Below are positions 8,895 through 18,551 of a stretch of DNA of 64,000 nt, piece after piece. Positions within the stretch are counted from its first letter, which is position 1. Every line of letters begins with the position of its first letter. This stretch comes from Flavobacterium sp. Root186 (GTDB lineage Bacteria; Bacteroidota; Bacteroidia; Flavobacteriales; Flavobacteriaceae): positions 124,341 to 188,340 of the forward strand of contig NZ_LMHW01000010.1 in assembly GCF_001428525.1 (NCBI RefSeq). Reading direction: 5' to 3'. The translations under genes were made by a program, and so were the position numbers. A model generated the notes under the pieces. The model searched no databases, was not told the origin of the DNA, and saw only the letters and a program-made list of their open reading frames with translations.

Positions 8895-9941
8895 ATGAAA
8901 AAAATTCTTATAACTGGCGGAGCTGGTTTTATTGGTTCTCATGTAATAAGACGTTTCGTGAATAAATATCCGAATTATCAAATCTTTAATTTGGACGCTT
9001 TAACTTATGCAGGAAATCTTGAAAACATAAAAGATATTGAGGATAAATCAAATTATAAGTTTGTAAAAGGAGATGTTGTTGATGAAAGTTTTATTAATGA
9101 TCTTTTTTCAAAGCACAATTTTGATGGTGTTTTACATTTAGCTGCAGAGTCACATGTAGATCGATCTATTGAAGATCCTTTGGCTTTTGTAAAGACTAAT
9201 GTAATTGGTACAATGAATTTGTTAAATGCAGCAAAAAATCAATGGAAAGGAAATTATGAAGGAAAAAGATTCTACCATATAAGTACTGATGAAGTTTACG
9301 GATCTCTAGGGGCAGAAGGTCTTTTTACTGAAACTACTGCTTATGATCCAAATTCGCCTTATTCTGCTTCAAAAGCTAGTTCTGATCATTTTGTTAGAGC
9401 ATATGGAGAAACATACGGATTACCATATGTCTTAACAAATTGTTCTAATAACTATGGATCTTATCATTTTCCTGAAAAGTTAATTCCCCTTTTTATAAAT
9501 AATATTATTAATAATAAGCCACTGCCGGTTTATGGTGATGGAAATTATACTCGTGACTGGTTATTCGTTGAAGATCATGCAATTGCAATAGATTTGGTTT
9601 TTCATGCAGGTAAAAATCACGAAACTTATAACATTGGTGGTTTTAATGAATGGAAAAATATTGATTTAGTTAAACTTTTATGTAATCTAATGGATAAAAA
9701 GTTAGGTAGAACAATAGGCTCTTCACAGGAATTAATCACTTATGTTAAGGACAGACCTGGTCACGATTTGAGATATGCAATTGATGCTACAAAAATTAAT
9801 AGGGATTTAGGCTGGAAACCATCTGTTACCTTTGAGGAAGGCTTAGAGAAAACTATTAATTGGTATTTAAGCAATGAAGATTGGCTTCAAAATGTGACAT
9901 CGGGTTCTTATAAAGATTACTATCAAAAACAATATTCTTAA
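8895..9941 (+). CDS. rfbB: dTDP-glucose 4,6-dehydratase
   Basis: This 348-aa SDR converts dTDP-glucose to dTDP-4-keto-6-deoxyglucose. It shows GGAGFIGSH at the N-terminus, the dehydratase triad Thr131-Asp132-Glu133 (STDEVYG) and Tyr156/Lys160 (YSASK). The late segment VKDRPGHDLRYAID is typical of RfbB. It starts 6 bases after manC. The other three dTDP-rhamnose genes are 26 kb downstream (35281-37618), an unusual separation within one locus. The product could also feed amino-deoxy sugar branches. Confidence 0.95.
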   Translation: MKKILITGGAGFIGSHVIRRFVNKYPNYQIFNLDALTYAGNLENIKDIEDKSNYKFVKGDVVDESFINDLFSKHNFDGVLHLAAESHVDRSIEDPLAFVKTNVIGTMNLLNAAKNQWKGNYEGKRFYHISTDEVYGSLGAEGLFTETTAYDPNSPYSASKASSDHFVRAYGETYGLPYVLTNCSNNYGSYHFPEKLIPLFINNIINNKPLPVYGDGNYTRDWLFVEDHAIAIDLVFHAGKNHETYNIGGFNEWKNIDLVKLLCNLMDKKLGRTIGSSQELITYVKDRPGHDLRYAIDATKINRDLGWKPSVTFEEGLEKTINWYLSNEDWLQNVTSGSYKDYYQKQYS

Positions 9942-9992
9942 AAAAAAGCAATAATTTTATTTATCCAAGACCTAAGGTCAAATTTTAAATAT

Positions 9993-12383
9993 ATGAAAAA
10001 TAGAGTATACGTTCTTATTTTATTATTAGTTTCAATAATATCTTTCAATGCTCATGCTCAAGATATATTAAAGTCCAAAGATTTAAGTACAATAAAAGTT
10101 GATTATTTATCTCAGGATCAACTAGCTGAAATTAGTGGACAATTAAAGAGTAATAATATGACTATTGACCAGGTTGAACCTATGGCTTTATCTAAAGGTA
10201 TGAGCCAGGAAGAATTTGACAAACTCAAAAGCAAGCTTAATAATATGTCAAGTAGTTCAACAAGTAATAATGCAAATAAAGTTGAATCTGGAAGAAACCA
10301 GGAAAAGATAATTAATAATAAAGTCAAAGATTCGGCAAACGCTATAATTTTTGGTTCGGAACTTTTTGATAATCCAAATTTAAATTTTGAACCTAATTTG
10401 AAACTAGCAACTCCTCTTAATTATATATTAGGCCCTGGAGACGAACTTCAAATTAGTATATATGGGGTTCAAGAATATAATGCTAACATTCCTGTTAGTG
10501 CTGAAGGTAAAATAAGCATACAATATGTAGGGCAAATTTCAGTAGCAGGAATGCCAATTGAAGCGGCTACTCAAAAAATTAAATCAGCAATTTCTAATGT
10601 ATATAGTACAGTACGTTCAGGACAATCCCAAGTTAGTGTTACTCTTGGTCAGATACGAACTATTAAAATAACTGTAGTTGGAGGGAAACAGCCAGGAAAT
10701 TACTCTATATCGTCTTTAGCAACTGTATATAACGCTCTTCATTTAGCAGGAGGACCAGGCAAAAATGGAAGTTATAGAAATATCGAACTTATTAGAAATA
10801 ATAAAGTATTTAGAAATATTGATATTTATAGATTCTTAGTAAAAGGTGACCAGTCTGATAATGTTAATTTAAAAGACAATGATGTTGTACGAATTCCTGC
10901 ATATAATCAAAGAGTTAAAGTTGAGGGTGAAGTTAAGCGCCCAGGGATTTTTGAGATGAAAAAGGGAGAAACTTTTTCTGATTTATTAAATTTTGCATCT
11001 GGATTTAATGAGTTGGCATATACGGCATCTGTTAGTGTTGTGCAGAAAACAGGAAAAGAATTTAAAGTTCAGGATATTAATGAAAGTGATTTTAGTACTT
11101 ACATTCCACAATCAGGAGACGTTTTTAGAGTTACAAAAATTTTAAACAGATTTGAGAATCGTATTAAAATTGAAGGAGCAGTTTTTAGACCAGATTATTA
11201 TTCTTTTACCGAAGGAATGAGAATTTCTGATCTTGTTGCAAGAGCTGAAGGGCTTAAAGAAGATGCCTACAGTAAGAGAGCAAGGGTAATCCGCTTAAAA
11301 TCAGACTTAACTTCAGAGATTGTAAATGTTGATCTAAGTGCGGCATTAACGGGAGACGTCAATGCAGACATTGAACTAAAAAGAGAAGATATAATTACAG
11401 TTTACTCTATTTTAGATTTTAGAGAAGAGTATAAGGTCACTATTGATGGTGAAATTAAACAGCCCGGTGTCTATGAATATGTTGAGAATCTAACCCTAAA
11501 TGATTTAATAGTTCAAGTAGGTGGATTAACAGGATCTGCATCTAAACGAGTAGAAATTGCAAGAATGGTTAAGTCAGACGTCATTAATGATAGTGATCCA
11601 AAACGTATTGAATTGATGCAACTTGAAATTTCATCAGATAATAATGAACAGGCTAAAAACTTCATTTTAAAACCTTTCGATGTTATTAATATTCGTAGGA
11701 TAGCAGTTTATGAAAAACCTCAGATGGTGACTATTTCAGGAGCAGTAACTTATCCGGGTAAATATGTTTTAGCAAACAAAAAAGAAAAGGTTTATGATAT
11801 AGTTATGAGAGCCGGAGGTTTAACTTCTATTTCAAACATTGAAGGAATGAAGATAAAAAGACCTATTAAAAAAGAGGAGATAGAGAAGTTAGAGGATATT
11901 GATCTAAATTTATCTAAGAACGATTCTTTAAAAGAGAAATTAGTAGATAAAAAATACGCTACTATTCCTATTAACTGGGAAAAAATAGAAAAAAATAAAA
12001 ATCATTATTCAAATGTTACTTTATTTCCAGGCGATGAAATTGAAGTTGCTGTTTATAATGAAGGCGTAAAGGTAGCAGGAAATGTGTTGTTAACATCAGA
12101 AATTCCGTATAGAAGAGGAAAAGGATTTAAATATTATATAAATGCGGTAGGAGGAGTGAACAATAAAGGCTGGAAAAGAAAAGCTTATATAATATATCCT
12201 AATGGAAAAGCTGATGTTACAAAATCATTTTTATTCTTTCGTTCATATCCTTCCGTTGAGCCTGATTCGCAAATTGTTGTTCCTGAAAAACCTGAAACAA
12301 AGAAAATGAGTACAGGTGAATGGGTTAGCATAGGAAGCGTCATTACCAGTTTAGCATTACTAATTGTTACAGCTTTTAAATAG
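9993..12383 (+). CDS. Large SLBB-domain polysaccharide export protein
   Basis: The protein has 796 aa and a signal peptide cleaved after AHA (residue 22). A Ser/Asn-rich low-complexity stretch lies near residues 85-105. A Poly_export domain (YILGPGDELQISIYG, from about 145) is followed by a chain of SLBB repeats, each marked by a VxGxVxxPGxY-like motif, and by a C-terminal hydrophobic helix. This multi-SLBB form replaces Wza in many Bacteroidota. It is not a lipoprotein, unlike the gene at 28, so the locus has two different outer-membrane export proteins. The Wzz-like gene follows 9 bases later. Confidence 0.9.
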   Translation: MKNRVYVLILLLVSIISFNAHAQDILKSKDLSTIKVDYLSQDQLAEISGQLKSNNMTIDQVEPMALSKGMSQEEFDKLKSKLNNMSSSSTSNNANKVESGRNQEKIINNKVKDSANAIIFGSELFDNPNLNFEPNLKLATPLNYILGPGDELQISIYGVQEYNANIPVSAEGKISIQYVGQISVAGMPIEAATQKIKSAISNVYSTVRSGQSQVSVTLGQIRTIKITVVGGKQPGNYSISSLATVYNALHLAGGPGKNGSYRNIELIRNNKVFRNIDIYRFLVKGDQSDNVNLKDNDVVRIPAYNQRVKVEGEVKRPGIFEMKKGETFSDLLNFASGFNELAYTASVSVVQKTGKEFKVQDINESDFSTYIPQSGDVFRVTKILNRFENRIKIEGAVFRPDYYSFTEGMRISDLVARAEGLKEDAYSKRARVIRLKSDLTSEIVNVDLSAALTGDVNADIELKREDIITVYSILDFREEYKVTIDGEIKQPGVYEYVENLTLNDLIVQVGGLTGSASKRVEIARMVKSDVINDSDPKRIELMQLEISSDNNEQAKNFILKPFDVINIRRIAVYEKPQMVTISGAVTYPGKYVLANKKEKVYDIVMRAGGLTSISNIEGMKIKRPIKKEEIEKLEDIDLNLSKNDSLKEKLVDKKYATIPINWEKIEKNKNHYSNVTLFPGDEIEVAVYNEGVKVAGNVLLTSEIPYRRGKGFKYYINAVGGVNNKGWKRKAYIIYPNGKADVTKSFLFFRSYPSVEPDSQIVVPEKPETKKMSTGEWVSIGSVITSLALLIVTAFK

Positions 12384-12392
12384 ATTATAATA

Positions 12393-13463
12393 ATGGATAG
12401 AACAGATATTAAAAGTGACGAAATATCGTTAAGAGATTTAATATTAAAAGTAGGACAATGGTATAATTACTTGTTTTCACAATGGAAAATAATTGTATTA
12501 GCAGGTATAGTTGGAGCTTTCCTGGGAGTCACTTATTCCATAATGAAAAAGCCTAAATATACAGCTTCACTTTCTTTTGCATTGGAAGATGAAAAAAGTG
12601 GGGGAGGCTTAGGTGGAGCAATAGGTCTAGCGAGTACTTTAGGTTTAGATTTGGGAGGAAATGGTGGAGGAATGTTTTCTGGGGCCAATTTAACTGAGCT
12701 CTTTAAATCAAGATCCATGATTGAAAAAACACTGCTATCTCCGGTTAATTTAAATGGGAAAGTTATTTCTTTAGCAGAGATGTATATCGAAAATAATGAA
12801 TGGAGAGAATCATGGAATAAAAGTGAAAAGTTGAAAAACATTAAATTTTCACCTGGAAAACGAGTAGGATTTAATAGGCTGCATGATAGTATCTTAGGTT
12901 CAATTTATGAAAATATATCTAAAGGATTAATTGTTGATCAAAAGGATAAAAAGATTTCTATTGTTACAATGGAAGTTTCTTCAACTAATGAATTATTTGC
13001 TAAATATTTTTGCGAAAGTTTAGCAAAAGAAGTTGGCGAATTTTACGTTGATACTAAAAGTAAAAAAGCCAGAATAAATATGGATATCCTGGAAAGACAA
13101 ACTGATTCTATTCGTGGTGAATTAAATGGAGCAATTACAGGAGTTGCAGTCGCAACAGACAATACATTTAATTTAAATCCAGCATTAAATGTTCGAAGAG
13201 CGCCTTCTGCCAGACGACAGGTTGATGTTCAGGCTAATACAGCAATTTTGACAGAACTTGTTAAGCAAAGTGAAATGGCAAAAGTTACTTTAAGAAGAGA
13301 AACTCCTTTAATTCAAATTATTGATAGACCAATTTTACCTTTAGCAAAAGAGAGGTTTGGAAAAGTTAAAGGAATTATATTGGGAGGTTTTTTAGCAGGT
13401 TTCCTTATGATAATGTTTTTGCTCGTAAAAAAAATTGTAAATAATTTAAAAAACAATATTTAA
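12393..13463 (+). CDS. Wzz-type chain-length determinant without kinase domain
   Basis: This 356-aa inner-membrane co-polymerase has TM helices at about residues 35-52 and 328-347 and a periplasmic region between. A Gly-rich segment at about 70-95 (GGGLGGAIGLASTLGLDLGG) and the GNVR-like end (ETPLIQIIDRPILP) are typical of Bacteroidota Wzz/GumC proteins. No Walker motifs or Tyr tail are present. It is probably paired with the SLBB exporter immediately upstream and is the second co-polymerase in the locus after the BY-kinase at 833. Confidence 0.88.
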   Translation: MDRTDIKSDEISLRDLILKVGQWYNYLFSQWKIIVLAGIVGAFLGVTYSIMKKPKYTASLSFALEDEKSGGGLGGAIGLASTLGLDLGGNGGGMFSGANLTELFKSRSMIEKTLLSPVNLNGKVISLAEMYIENNEWRESWNKSEKLKNIKFSPGKRVGFNRLHDSILGSIYENISKGLIVDQKDKKISIVTMEVSSTNELFAKYFCESLAKEVGEFYVDTKSKKARINMDILERQTDSIRGELNGAITGVAVATDNTFNLNPALNVRRAPSARRQVDVQANTAILTELVKQSEMAKVTLRRETPLIQIIDRPILPLAKERFGKVKGIILGGFLAGFLMIMFLLVKKIVNNLKNNI

Positions 13464-13472
13464 AATATTATA

Positions 13473-14660
13473 ATGGATATTCTTAATTTAATTGGAAGAA
13501 AGAGTGAGATTTTTAAGAATGATATAAAGCATTTTGAAGAAGACTTGAAGAAAATAATCAGTACATCTAGTTTTTTAATTATTGGAGGTGCAGGTTCAAT
13601 AGGACAAGCTGTTACAAAAGAAATTTTCCAAAGAAACCCTCTGAAGTTGCATGTTGTTGATATAAGTGAAAACAATATGGTTGAACTGGTTAGAGACTTA
13701 AGAAGTTCATTTGGTTATATAGATGGTGATTTTCAAACTTTTGCCTTGGATATTGGATCTGTAGAATATGATGCCTTTATCCAATCTGATGGAAAATATG
13801 ATTATGTACTAAATCTATCTGCATTGAAACATGTTAGAAGTGAAAAAGATCCTTTTACATTAATGAGAATGATAGATGTAAATGTATTTAATACAGAAAA
13901 AACTTTACAGCAATCAATCGAAAATGGCACTAAGAAATACTTTTGCGTTTCAACAGATAAAGCAGCGAATCCTGTAAACATGATGGGGGCTTCTAAGAGA
14001 ATCATGGAAATGTATCTGATGCGTAAAAGTCAGCAAATTAAAATTTCAACAGCTCGTTTTGCAAATGTGGCTTTTTCAGATGGATCATTATTACATGGTT
14101 TTAATCAACGTATTATAAAAAAACAACCAATTGTAGCTCCAAATGATATTAAAAGATATTTTGTTACACCAAAAGAATCAGGTGAACTTTGTTTAATGTC
14201 ATGTATTTTTGGAGAAAATAGAGATGTATTTTTTCCAAAGTTAAGTGAAAGTCTTCATTTAATTTCTTTTGCTGATATTGCAGTGAAATATTTAGACGAA
14301 ATAGGTTACAAGCCCCATTTGTGTAAAACAGAAGCCGAGGCAAGAGAAAATGTAGAAGATTTAATTAAACAAAAAAAATGGCCCTGTTTATTTACAGAAA
14401 GTGATACTACTGGAGAAAAAGATTTTGAAGAATTTTTTACAGATAGTGAAACTTTGGATATGGATCGTTTTGAAAATTTTGGAGTTATTAAAAATGAGGC
14501 CATTTTTGATGATTTAAAATTGGAAAATTTTACTGCTCAAATAAAAAGGATGAAAACTGATAAAAGATGGGGGAAGGAAGAAATTGTCAGTATGTTTCAT
14601 GCCATGATCCCAAATTTTGGACATAAAGAAACAGGTAAATATTTAGATTCAAAAATGTAA
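13473..14660 (+). CDS. legB: NDP-GlcNAc 4,6-dehydratase of the legionaminic pathway (LegB type)
   Basis: This 395-aa soluble SDR is related to FlaA1/PseB/CapD. It has the Rossmann motif GGAGSIGQ (about residues 37-44), the STDKAANP segment and MGASKRIME with its catalytic Lys. It should remove water from GDP- or UDP-GlcNAc to give the 4-keto-6-deoxy sugar. It has no membrane helices, unlike the WbpM-like protein at 37702. It begins a block of seven tightly packed genes matching the Campylobacter Leg pathway, and that context is the main reason for calling it LegB. Confidence 0.85.
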   Translation: MDILNLIGRKSEIFKNDIKHFEEDLKKIISTSSFLIIGGAGSIGQAVTKEIFQRNPLKLHVVDISENNMVELVRDLRSSFGYIDGDFQTFALDIGSVEYDAFIQSDGKYDYVLNLSALKHVRSEKDPFTLMRMIDVNVFNTEKTLQQSIENGTKKYFCVSTDKAANPVNMMGASKRIMEMYLMRKSQQIKISTARFANVAFSDGSLLHGFNQRIIKKQPIVAPNDIKRYFVTPKESGELCLMSCIFGENRDVFFPKLSESLHLISFADIAVKYLDEIGYKPHLCKTEAEARENVEDLIKQKKWPCLFTESDTTGEKDFEEFFTDSETLDMDRFENFGVIKNEAIFDDLKLENFTAQIKRMKTDKRWGKEEIVSMFHAMIPNFGHKETGKYLDSKM

Positions 14661-14661
14661 T

Positions 14662-15804
14662 ATGAGTGCTATTAATTCGACAATTTCTTTTATAAAAGAG
14701 CAATATAAAACAGAAAATTTCATACCTCTCCACGTTCCTTATTTTGGAGGTAATGAAAAAAAATATTTAATAGAGACTATAGATTCTACTTTTGTTTCCT
14801 CTGTTGGTGCATATGTTGATCAATTTGAAGTGACAATGCAAAACATTACTCAAACACAAAAAGCTGTCGCAGTTGTAAATGGTACAGCAGCAATTCAGGT
14901 AGCTCTCCGTTTAATTGGGGTCAAAAGTGGAGATGAAGTATTAACACAAGCTTTAACTTTCGTAGCTACTGCAAATGCTATTGCATATCAAAATGCAACA
15001 CCAGTTTTTTTAGATGTTGATTTGGATACTATGGGACTGTCTCCGAAGGCTGTCTCCACTTTTTTAGAAGAGTTTGGAGAATTACGAGAGGATGGTTGTT
15101 ACAATAAAAAGACTCAAAAAAAAATTAGTGCATGTCTCCCAATGCATACTTTTGGATTTCCTGTCCACTTAGATGAATTAATTGCTGTTTGTAATGATTG
15201 GAAAATTCCAGTAGTAGAAGATGCTGCAGAATCATTAGGAAGCGAGTACAAAGGAAAACCAACAGGTAGTTTTGGTAAACTAGGAGCGTTTTCTTTTAAT
15301 GGAAATAAAATAGTTACCAGTGGCGGCGGCGGCGCAATAGTTACAAATGATTTTAAATTAGGTGAAAAAGGAAAATATCTAACTACAACAGCCAAAATTC
15401 CTCACCCTTATGAATATGTGCATGATGAAATGGGTTATAATTTTAGAATGCCAAATTTAAATGCAGCATTAGCTTGTGCCCAATTAGAACAATTAAATAC
15501 TTTTTTGGAAAATAAAAGGATATTAGCTAAAGAATATGAATCTTTTTTTCAGTCATCAGGTATCAAATTCAGAACGGAAACACCTGAGACTAAAGCGAAT
15601 TATTGGTTAATGTGCATAGAGTTGGCAAATAAAAATGAAAGAGATTTGTTTTTAGAAGAAACAAATGTAAAAGGTGTTATGACAAGACCAATTTGGCAGT
15701 TAATGTATCGTTTACCGATGTATAAAAATTGCCAAAGAGACGAACAAATTAATGCTGAATTCTTAGAGGAACGCATTATAAATATACCAAGCAGTGTCAG
15801 ATAA
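14662..15804 (+). CDS. legC: PLP-dependent aminotransferase (LegC type)
   Basis: This 380-aa DegT/DnrJ/EryC1/StrS aminotransferase has the PLP Lys216 in SFNGNKIVTSGGGG and VEDAAESLGS upstream as the cofactor-binding Asp region. It should transfer an amino group to C4 of the keto sugar made by LegB. It starts one base after legB and its end overlaps the next gene by 11 bases, so translation is probably coupled. The Gly-rich loop is encoded by a (GGC)4 run at 15322-15333. Confidence 0.9.
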   Translation: MSAINSTISFIKEQYKTENFIPLHVPYFGGNEKKYLIETIDSTFVSSVGAYVDQFEVTMQNITQTQKAVAVVNGTAAIQVALRLIGVKSGDEVLTQALTFVATANAIAYQNATPVFLDVDLDTMGLSPKAVSTFLEEFGELREDGCYNKKTQKKISACLPMHTFGFPVHLDELIAVCNDWKIPVVEDAAESLGSEYKGKPTGSFGKLGAFSFNGNKIVTSGGGGAIVTNDFKLGEKGKYLTTTAKIPHPYEYVHDEMGYNFRMPNLNAALACAQLEQLNTFLENKRILAKEYESFFQSSGIKFRTETPETKANYWLMCIELANKNERDLFLEETNVKGVMTRPIWQLMYRLPMYKNCQRDEQINAEFLEERIINIPSSVR

Positions 15805-16417
15805 AAAAAATATTCTTATAGGATACTCTGGTCATGCTTATGTAGTGCTAGAAACTCTTTTAGAGAATGGTTATGAGGTAATTGGATATTTCGAAAAAGA
15901 AAAAAGCGATAATGATCCTTTTAATTTACCTTACTTAGGGTTTGAAAAAAATCAAAATTTTATTGAATTTGATAAAAACATTGCATTTGTAATAGGTATT
16001 GGAGATAATAATTTAAGACAAAATGTAGCAGGTTTTATTGAAAGTAAAGGAAAGAGAGTTCAAACAGTTATTAATAAGACGGCACTAATTTCAAAAAGTG
16101 CTATTGTCGGTAATGGAAGCTTTATTAACAAGGGAGTGGTAGTTAATGCTCTAGCTCAAATAGGAAAAAATGTAATCTTGAATACGGGGTGTATTATTGA
16201 ACATGAATGCATTTTAGAAGATGGAGTGCATATAGCTCCGGGTGCTGTTTTAGCGGGAAATGTAAATGTTGGCAGAAATACATTCATTGGTGCAAATGCA
16301 GTAATAAAACAAGGTGTCGTAATTGGAAACGATGTGATAATAGGAGCAGGCACTGTAGTTATTTCGAATATACCTGACGGCAAAAAAGTAGTAGGGAATC
16401 CAGGTAGAATAATCTAA
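15794..16417 (+). CDS. Sugar N-acetyltransferase of the NeuD/PglD family (probable LegH)
   Basis: The protein has 207 aa and a GTG start inside the end of legC. The N-terminal half is the Rossmann-like NeuD/PglD nucleotide-sugar domain (GYSGHAYVVLETL). The C-terminal half is a left-handed beta-helix of hexapeptide repeats with NTGCIIEHEC and ending GNPGRII. In the Leg pathway this family acetylates the C4 amine (LegH). In sialic acid loci NeuD instead O-acetylates the sugar. The position between legC and legI favours the LegH role, which is inference. Confidence 0.82.
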   Translation: MSDKKNILIGYSGHAYVVLETLLENGYEVIGYFEKEKSDNDPFNLPYLGFEKNQNFIEFDKNIAFVIGIGDNNLRQNVAGFIESKGKRVQTVINKTALISKSAIVGNGSFINKGVVVNALAQIGKNVILNTGCIIEHECILEDGVHIAPGAVLAGNVNVGRNTFIGANAVIKQGVVIGNDVIIGAGTVVISNIPDGKKVVGNPGRII

Positions 16418-16419
16418 AT

Positions 16420-17442
16420 ATGAGTAAAGTAATTATTATAGCTGAGGCTGGTGTAAATCATAACGGAGATATTAATATTGCAAAAAAATTAATAGATGCG
16501 GCTGTTGATGCTGGTGTAGACTATGTCAAATTTCAGACATTTAAAGCTGACAGTTTGGTTAGTAAATCAGCAAAAAAAGCAGAATATCAAAGTGTTAATA
16601 TTAACGATGGTGATGACTCTCAATATACCATGTTAAAAAATTTAGAATTAAGTCACGAAAATCATTTAGAATTAATGTCATATTGTAGAGAAAAAAACAT
16701 TAATTTTTTCTCTACCGCATTTGATGTTGAAGGAATTAACTATCTAAATAAATTAGGACTTAATTTTTTTAAAATTCCAAGCGGAGAGATCACTAATTAC
16801 CCTTATTTAAAAGCAATTGCTTTATGTGGTAAACCTGTTATTTTATCTACTGGTATGTGTTCTGAAATAGAAATCAAACAAGCTTTAGATGTATTAGTGA
16901 AATTTGGATTAAAAAAAGAAAAAATTTCAATACTTCATTGTAATACAGAATACCCTACTCCAATGGAAGATGTTAATCTTAAAGCGATGTTAACTATTGG
17001 CAAAAATTTTGGGGTACCGATTGGCTATTCAGACCATACATTAGGCATAGAAGTGCCTATTGCAGCAGTAGCTATGGGAGCAAAAATTATAGAGAAACAT
17101 TTTACCTTAGATAAAACTTTGCCAGGTCCTGATCATGTGGCTTCATTAGAACCTCATGAATTAAAAGAAATGGTTAAAGGAATTCGTAATATAGAATTAG
17201 CTATAAGTGGAGACGGTGAAAAAATTGCAAGTAAAAGTGAAACAAAAAATATAGCAATTGCGAGGAAGAGTATTTTTATTAATAAAGATTTAAAAGAAGG
17301 TCATATTATTACTGATGACGATATTATTACATTGCGACCTGGGGATGGAATTTCTCCTATGGAATGGGAAAATGTTATTGGGAAAAAATTAACCACTAAT
17401 AAAAATGAATTTGACAAATTATCATTTTTAGATATAAAATGA
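16420..17442 (+). CDS. legI: Nonulosonic acid synthase (NeuB family, LegI type)
   Basis: This 340-aa enzyme condenses a six-carbon HexNAc-type sugar with phosphoenolpyruvate. The TIM-barrel part has EAGVNHNGD, FKIPSGEITNYP, STGMC, YSDHTLG and EKHFTLDK. The C-terminal SAF (antifreeze-like) domain spans about residues 280-340. It differs clearly from the NeuB at 55645, which has the Neisseria-type signature. The surrounding legB, legC and legG genes make 2,4-diacetamido-6-deoxymannose the expected substrate. It overlaps the next gene by 4 bases (ATGA). Confidence 0.9.
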   Translation: MSKVIIIAEAGVNHNGDINIAKKLIDAAVDAGVDYVKFQTFKADSLVSKSAKKAEYQSVNINDGDDSQYTMLKNLELSHENHLELMSYCREKNINFFSTAFDVEGINYLNKLGLNFFKIPSGEITNYPYLKAIALCGKPVILSTGMCSEIEIKQALDVLVKFGLKKEKISILHCNTEYPTPMEDVNLKAMLTIGKNFGVPIGYSDHTLGIEVPIAAVAMGAKIIEKHFTLDKTLPGPDHVASLEPHELKEMVKGIRNIELAISGDGEKIASKSETKNIAIARKSIFINKDLKEGHIITDDDIITLRPGDGISPMEWENVIGKKLTTNKNEFDKLSFLDIK

Positions 17443-18551
17443 AAATAGGAATATTAACAAGTTCAAGGGCTGATTATGGAATATATCTCCCCTTCCTTCA
17501 AAAAATAAAAGACGATCCTTTTTTTGAATTAGAAATTATTGCTTTTGGAACTCATTTATCCAAAAATCATGGATATACTTTAAATGAAATAGAAGTAGAT
17601 AAATATAATTGTGTTCATACTATTTCAGCATTGATATCTAACGATGATGAAGAATCCATTGTGACATCTTATGGACTTACAATTTTAAAATTTGCAGATT
17701 TTTGGGAAAGAAATAAATATGATTTGGTTTTTTGTCTCGGAGACCGTTTTGAAATGAGCGCAGCCGTTCAGGCGGGAATAGTTTTTGGAATACGATTTGC
17801 CCATTTTCATGGAGGAGAAACTACATTAGGCGCCATAGATAATATATATAGGCATCAAATTACTTTAGCATCATCTCTTCATTTTACTGCGACCGATGTT
17901 TTTAAAGAAAAAGTTATTAATTTAATTGGTTCATCAAAAGAAGTTTACTCCGTTGGTTCTTTAAGTTTAAATGACATTAAAGATTTTCGTCCGATAGATA
18001 AAAATGAATTTTATAAAAAATATGCGATTCCAGAAGAGGAATTTATTTTAGTTACGTTTCATCCAGAAACAATTTCGATTAAAGAAAATTTTCATTTTGC
18101 TAATGAAATGAAGAAAGCATTACTGTCTATTTGCAAAGAAACATTTGTAATTATTACAATGCCTAATGCAGATACACAAGGCTCTGTTTACAGAGAATTA
18201 ATTCAAGAATTGAAAAAAGAAATGCCTGATCGCTTTTTGTTAATTGAAAACTTTGGAAAGCAAAATTACTTCTCAGCAATGTATTATGCAAAAATTTTAT
18301 TAGGAAATACTTCCAGCGGAATTTTGGAGGCAGCATCATTTGGCAAATATGTTGTGAATGTTGGTGATAGACAAAAAGGAAGAGTTCAAAGTGATAACAT
18401 TTTAAATAGTGATTTTAAAGAAGAATCAATTATTTCTGCTGTTAATATAGCAATGAATAAAGGAAAATTTGAAGGCGATAATGTATACTTTAAAGATAAG
18501 GCTGCAGATAACATTATTAAAATAGTAAAAATATTTCATGAGAATATATAA
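17439..18551 (+). CDS. legG: Hydrolysing NDP-sugar 2-epimerase (LegG/NeuC family)
   Basis: This 370-aa GT-B-fold enzyme releases NDP and inverts C2. It shows TSSRADYG at the N-terminus, CLGDRFEM, HFHGGE and the late GNTSSGILEAASFG. It is closer to LegG than to the NeuC-like protein at 56678, which has the Neisseria-type TGTRADFGK and [10 protein letters not shown]. It should supply the ManNAc analogue used by LegI. The start overlaps legI by 4 bases and the end overlaps the next gene by 14 bases, a sign of a compact operon. Confidence 0.88.
   Translation: MKIGILTSSRADYGIYLPFLQKIKDDPFFELEIIAFGTHLSKNHGYTLNEIEVDKYNCVHTISALISNDDEESIVTSYGLTILKFADFWERNKYDLVFCLGDRFEMSAAVQAGIVFGIRFAHFHGGETTLGAIDNIYRHQITLASSLHFTATDVFKEKVINLIGSSKEVYSVGSLSLNDIKDFRPIDKNEFYKKYAIPEEEFILVTFHPETISIKENFHFANEMKKALLSICKETFVIITMPNADTQGSVYRELIQELKKEMPDRFLLIENFGKQNYFSAMYYAKILLGNTSSGILEAASFGKYVVNVGDRQKGRVQSDNILNSDFKEESIISAVNIAMNKGKFEGDNVYFKDKAADNIIKIVKIFHENI

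Noticed and set aside
15322..15333. (GGC)4 run inside legC, a possible phase-variable microsatellite
   Set aside because: It is a triplet repeat encoding the conserved Gly loop after the PLP Lys, so changes would stay in frame. It is short and explained by coding.
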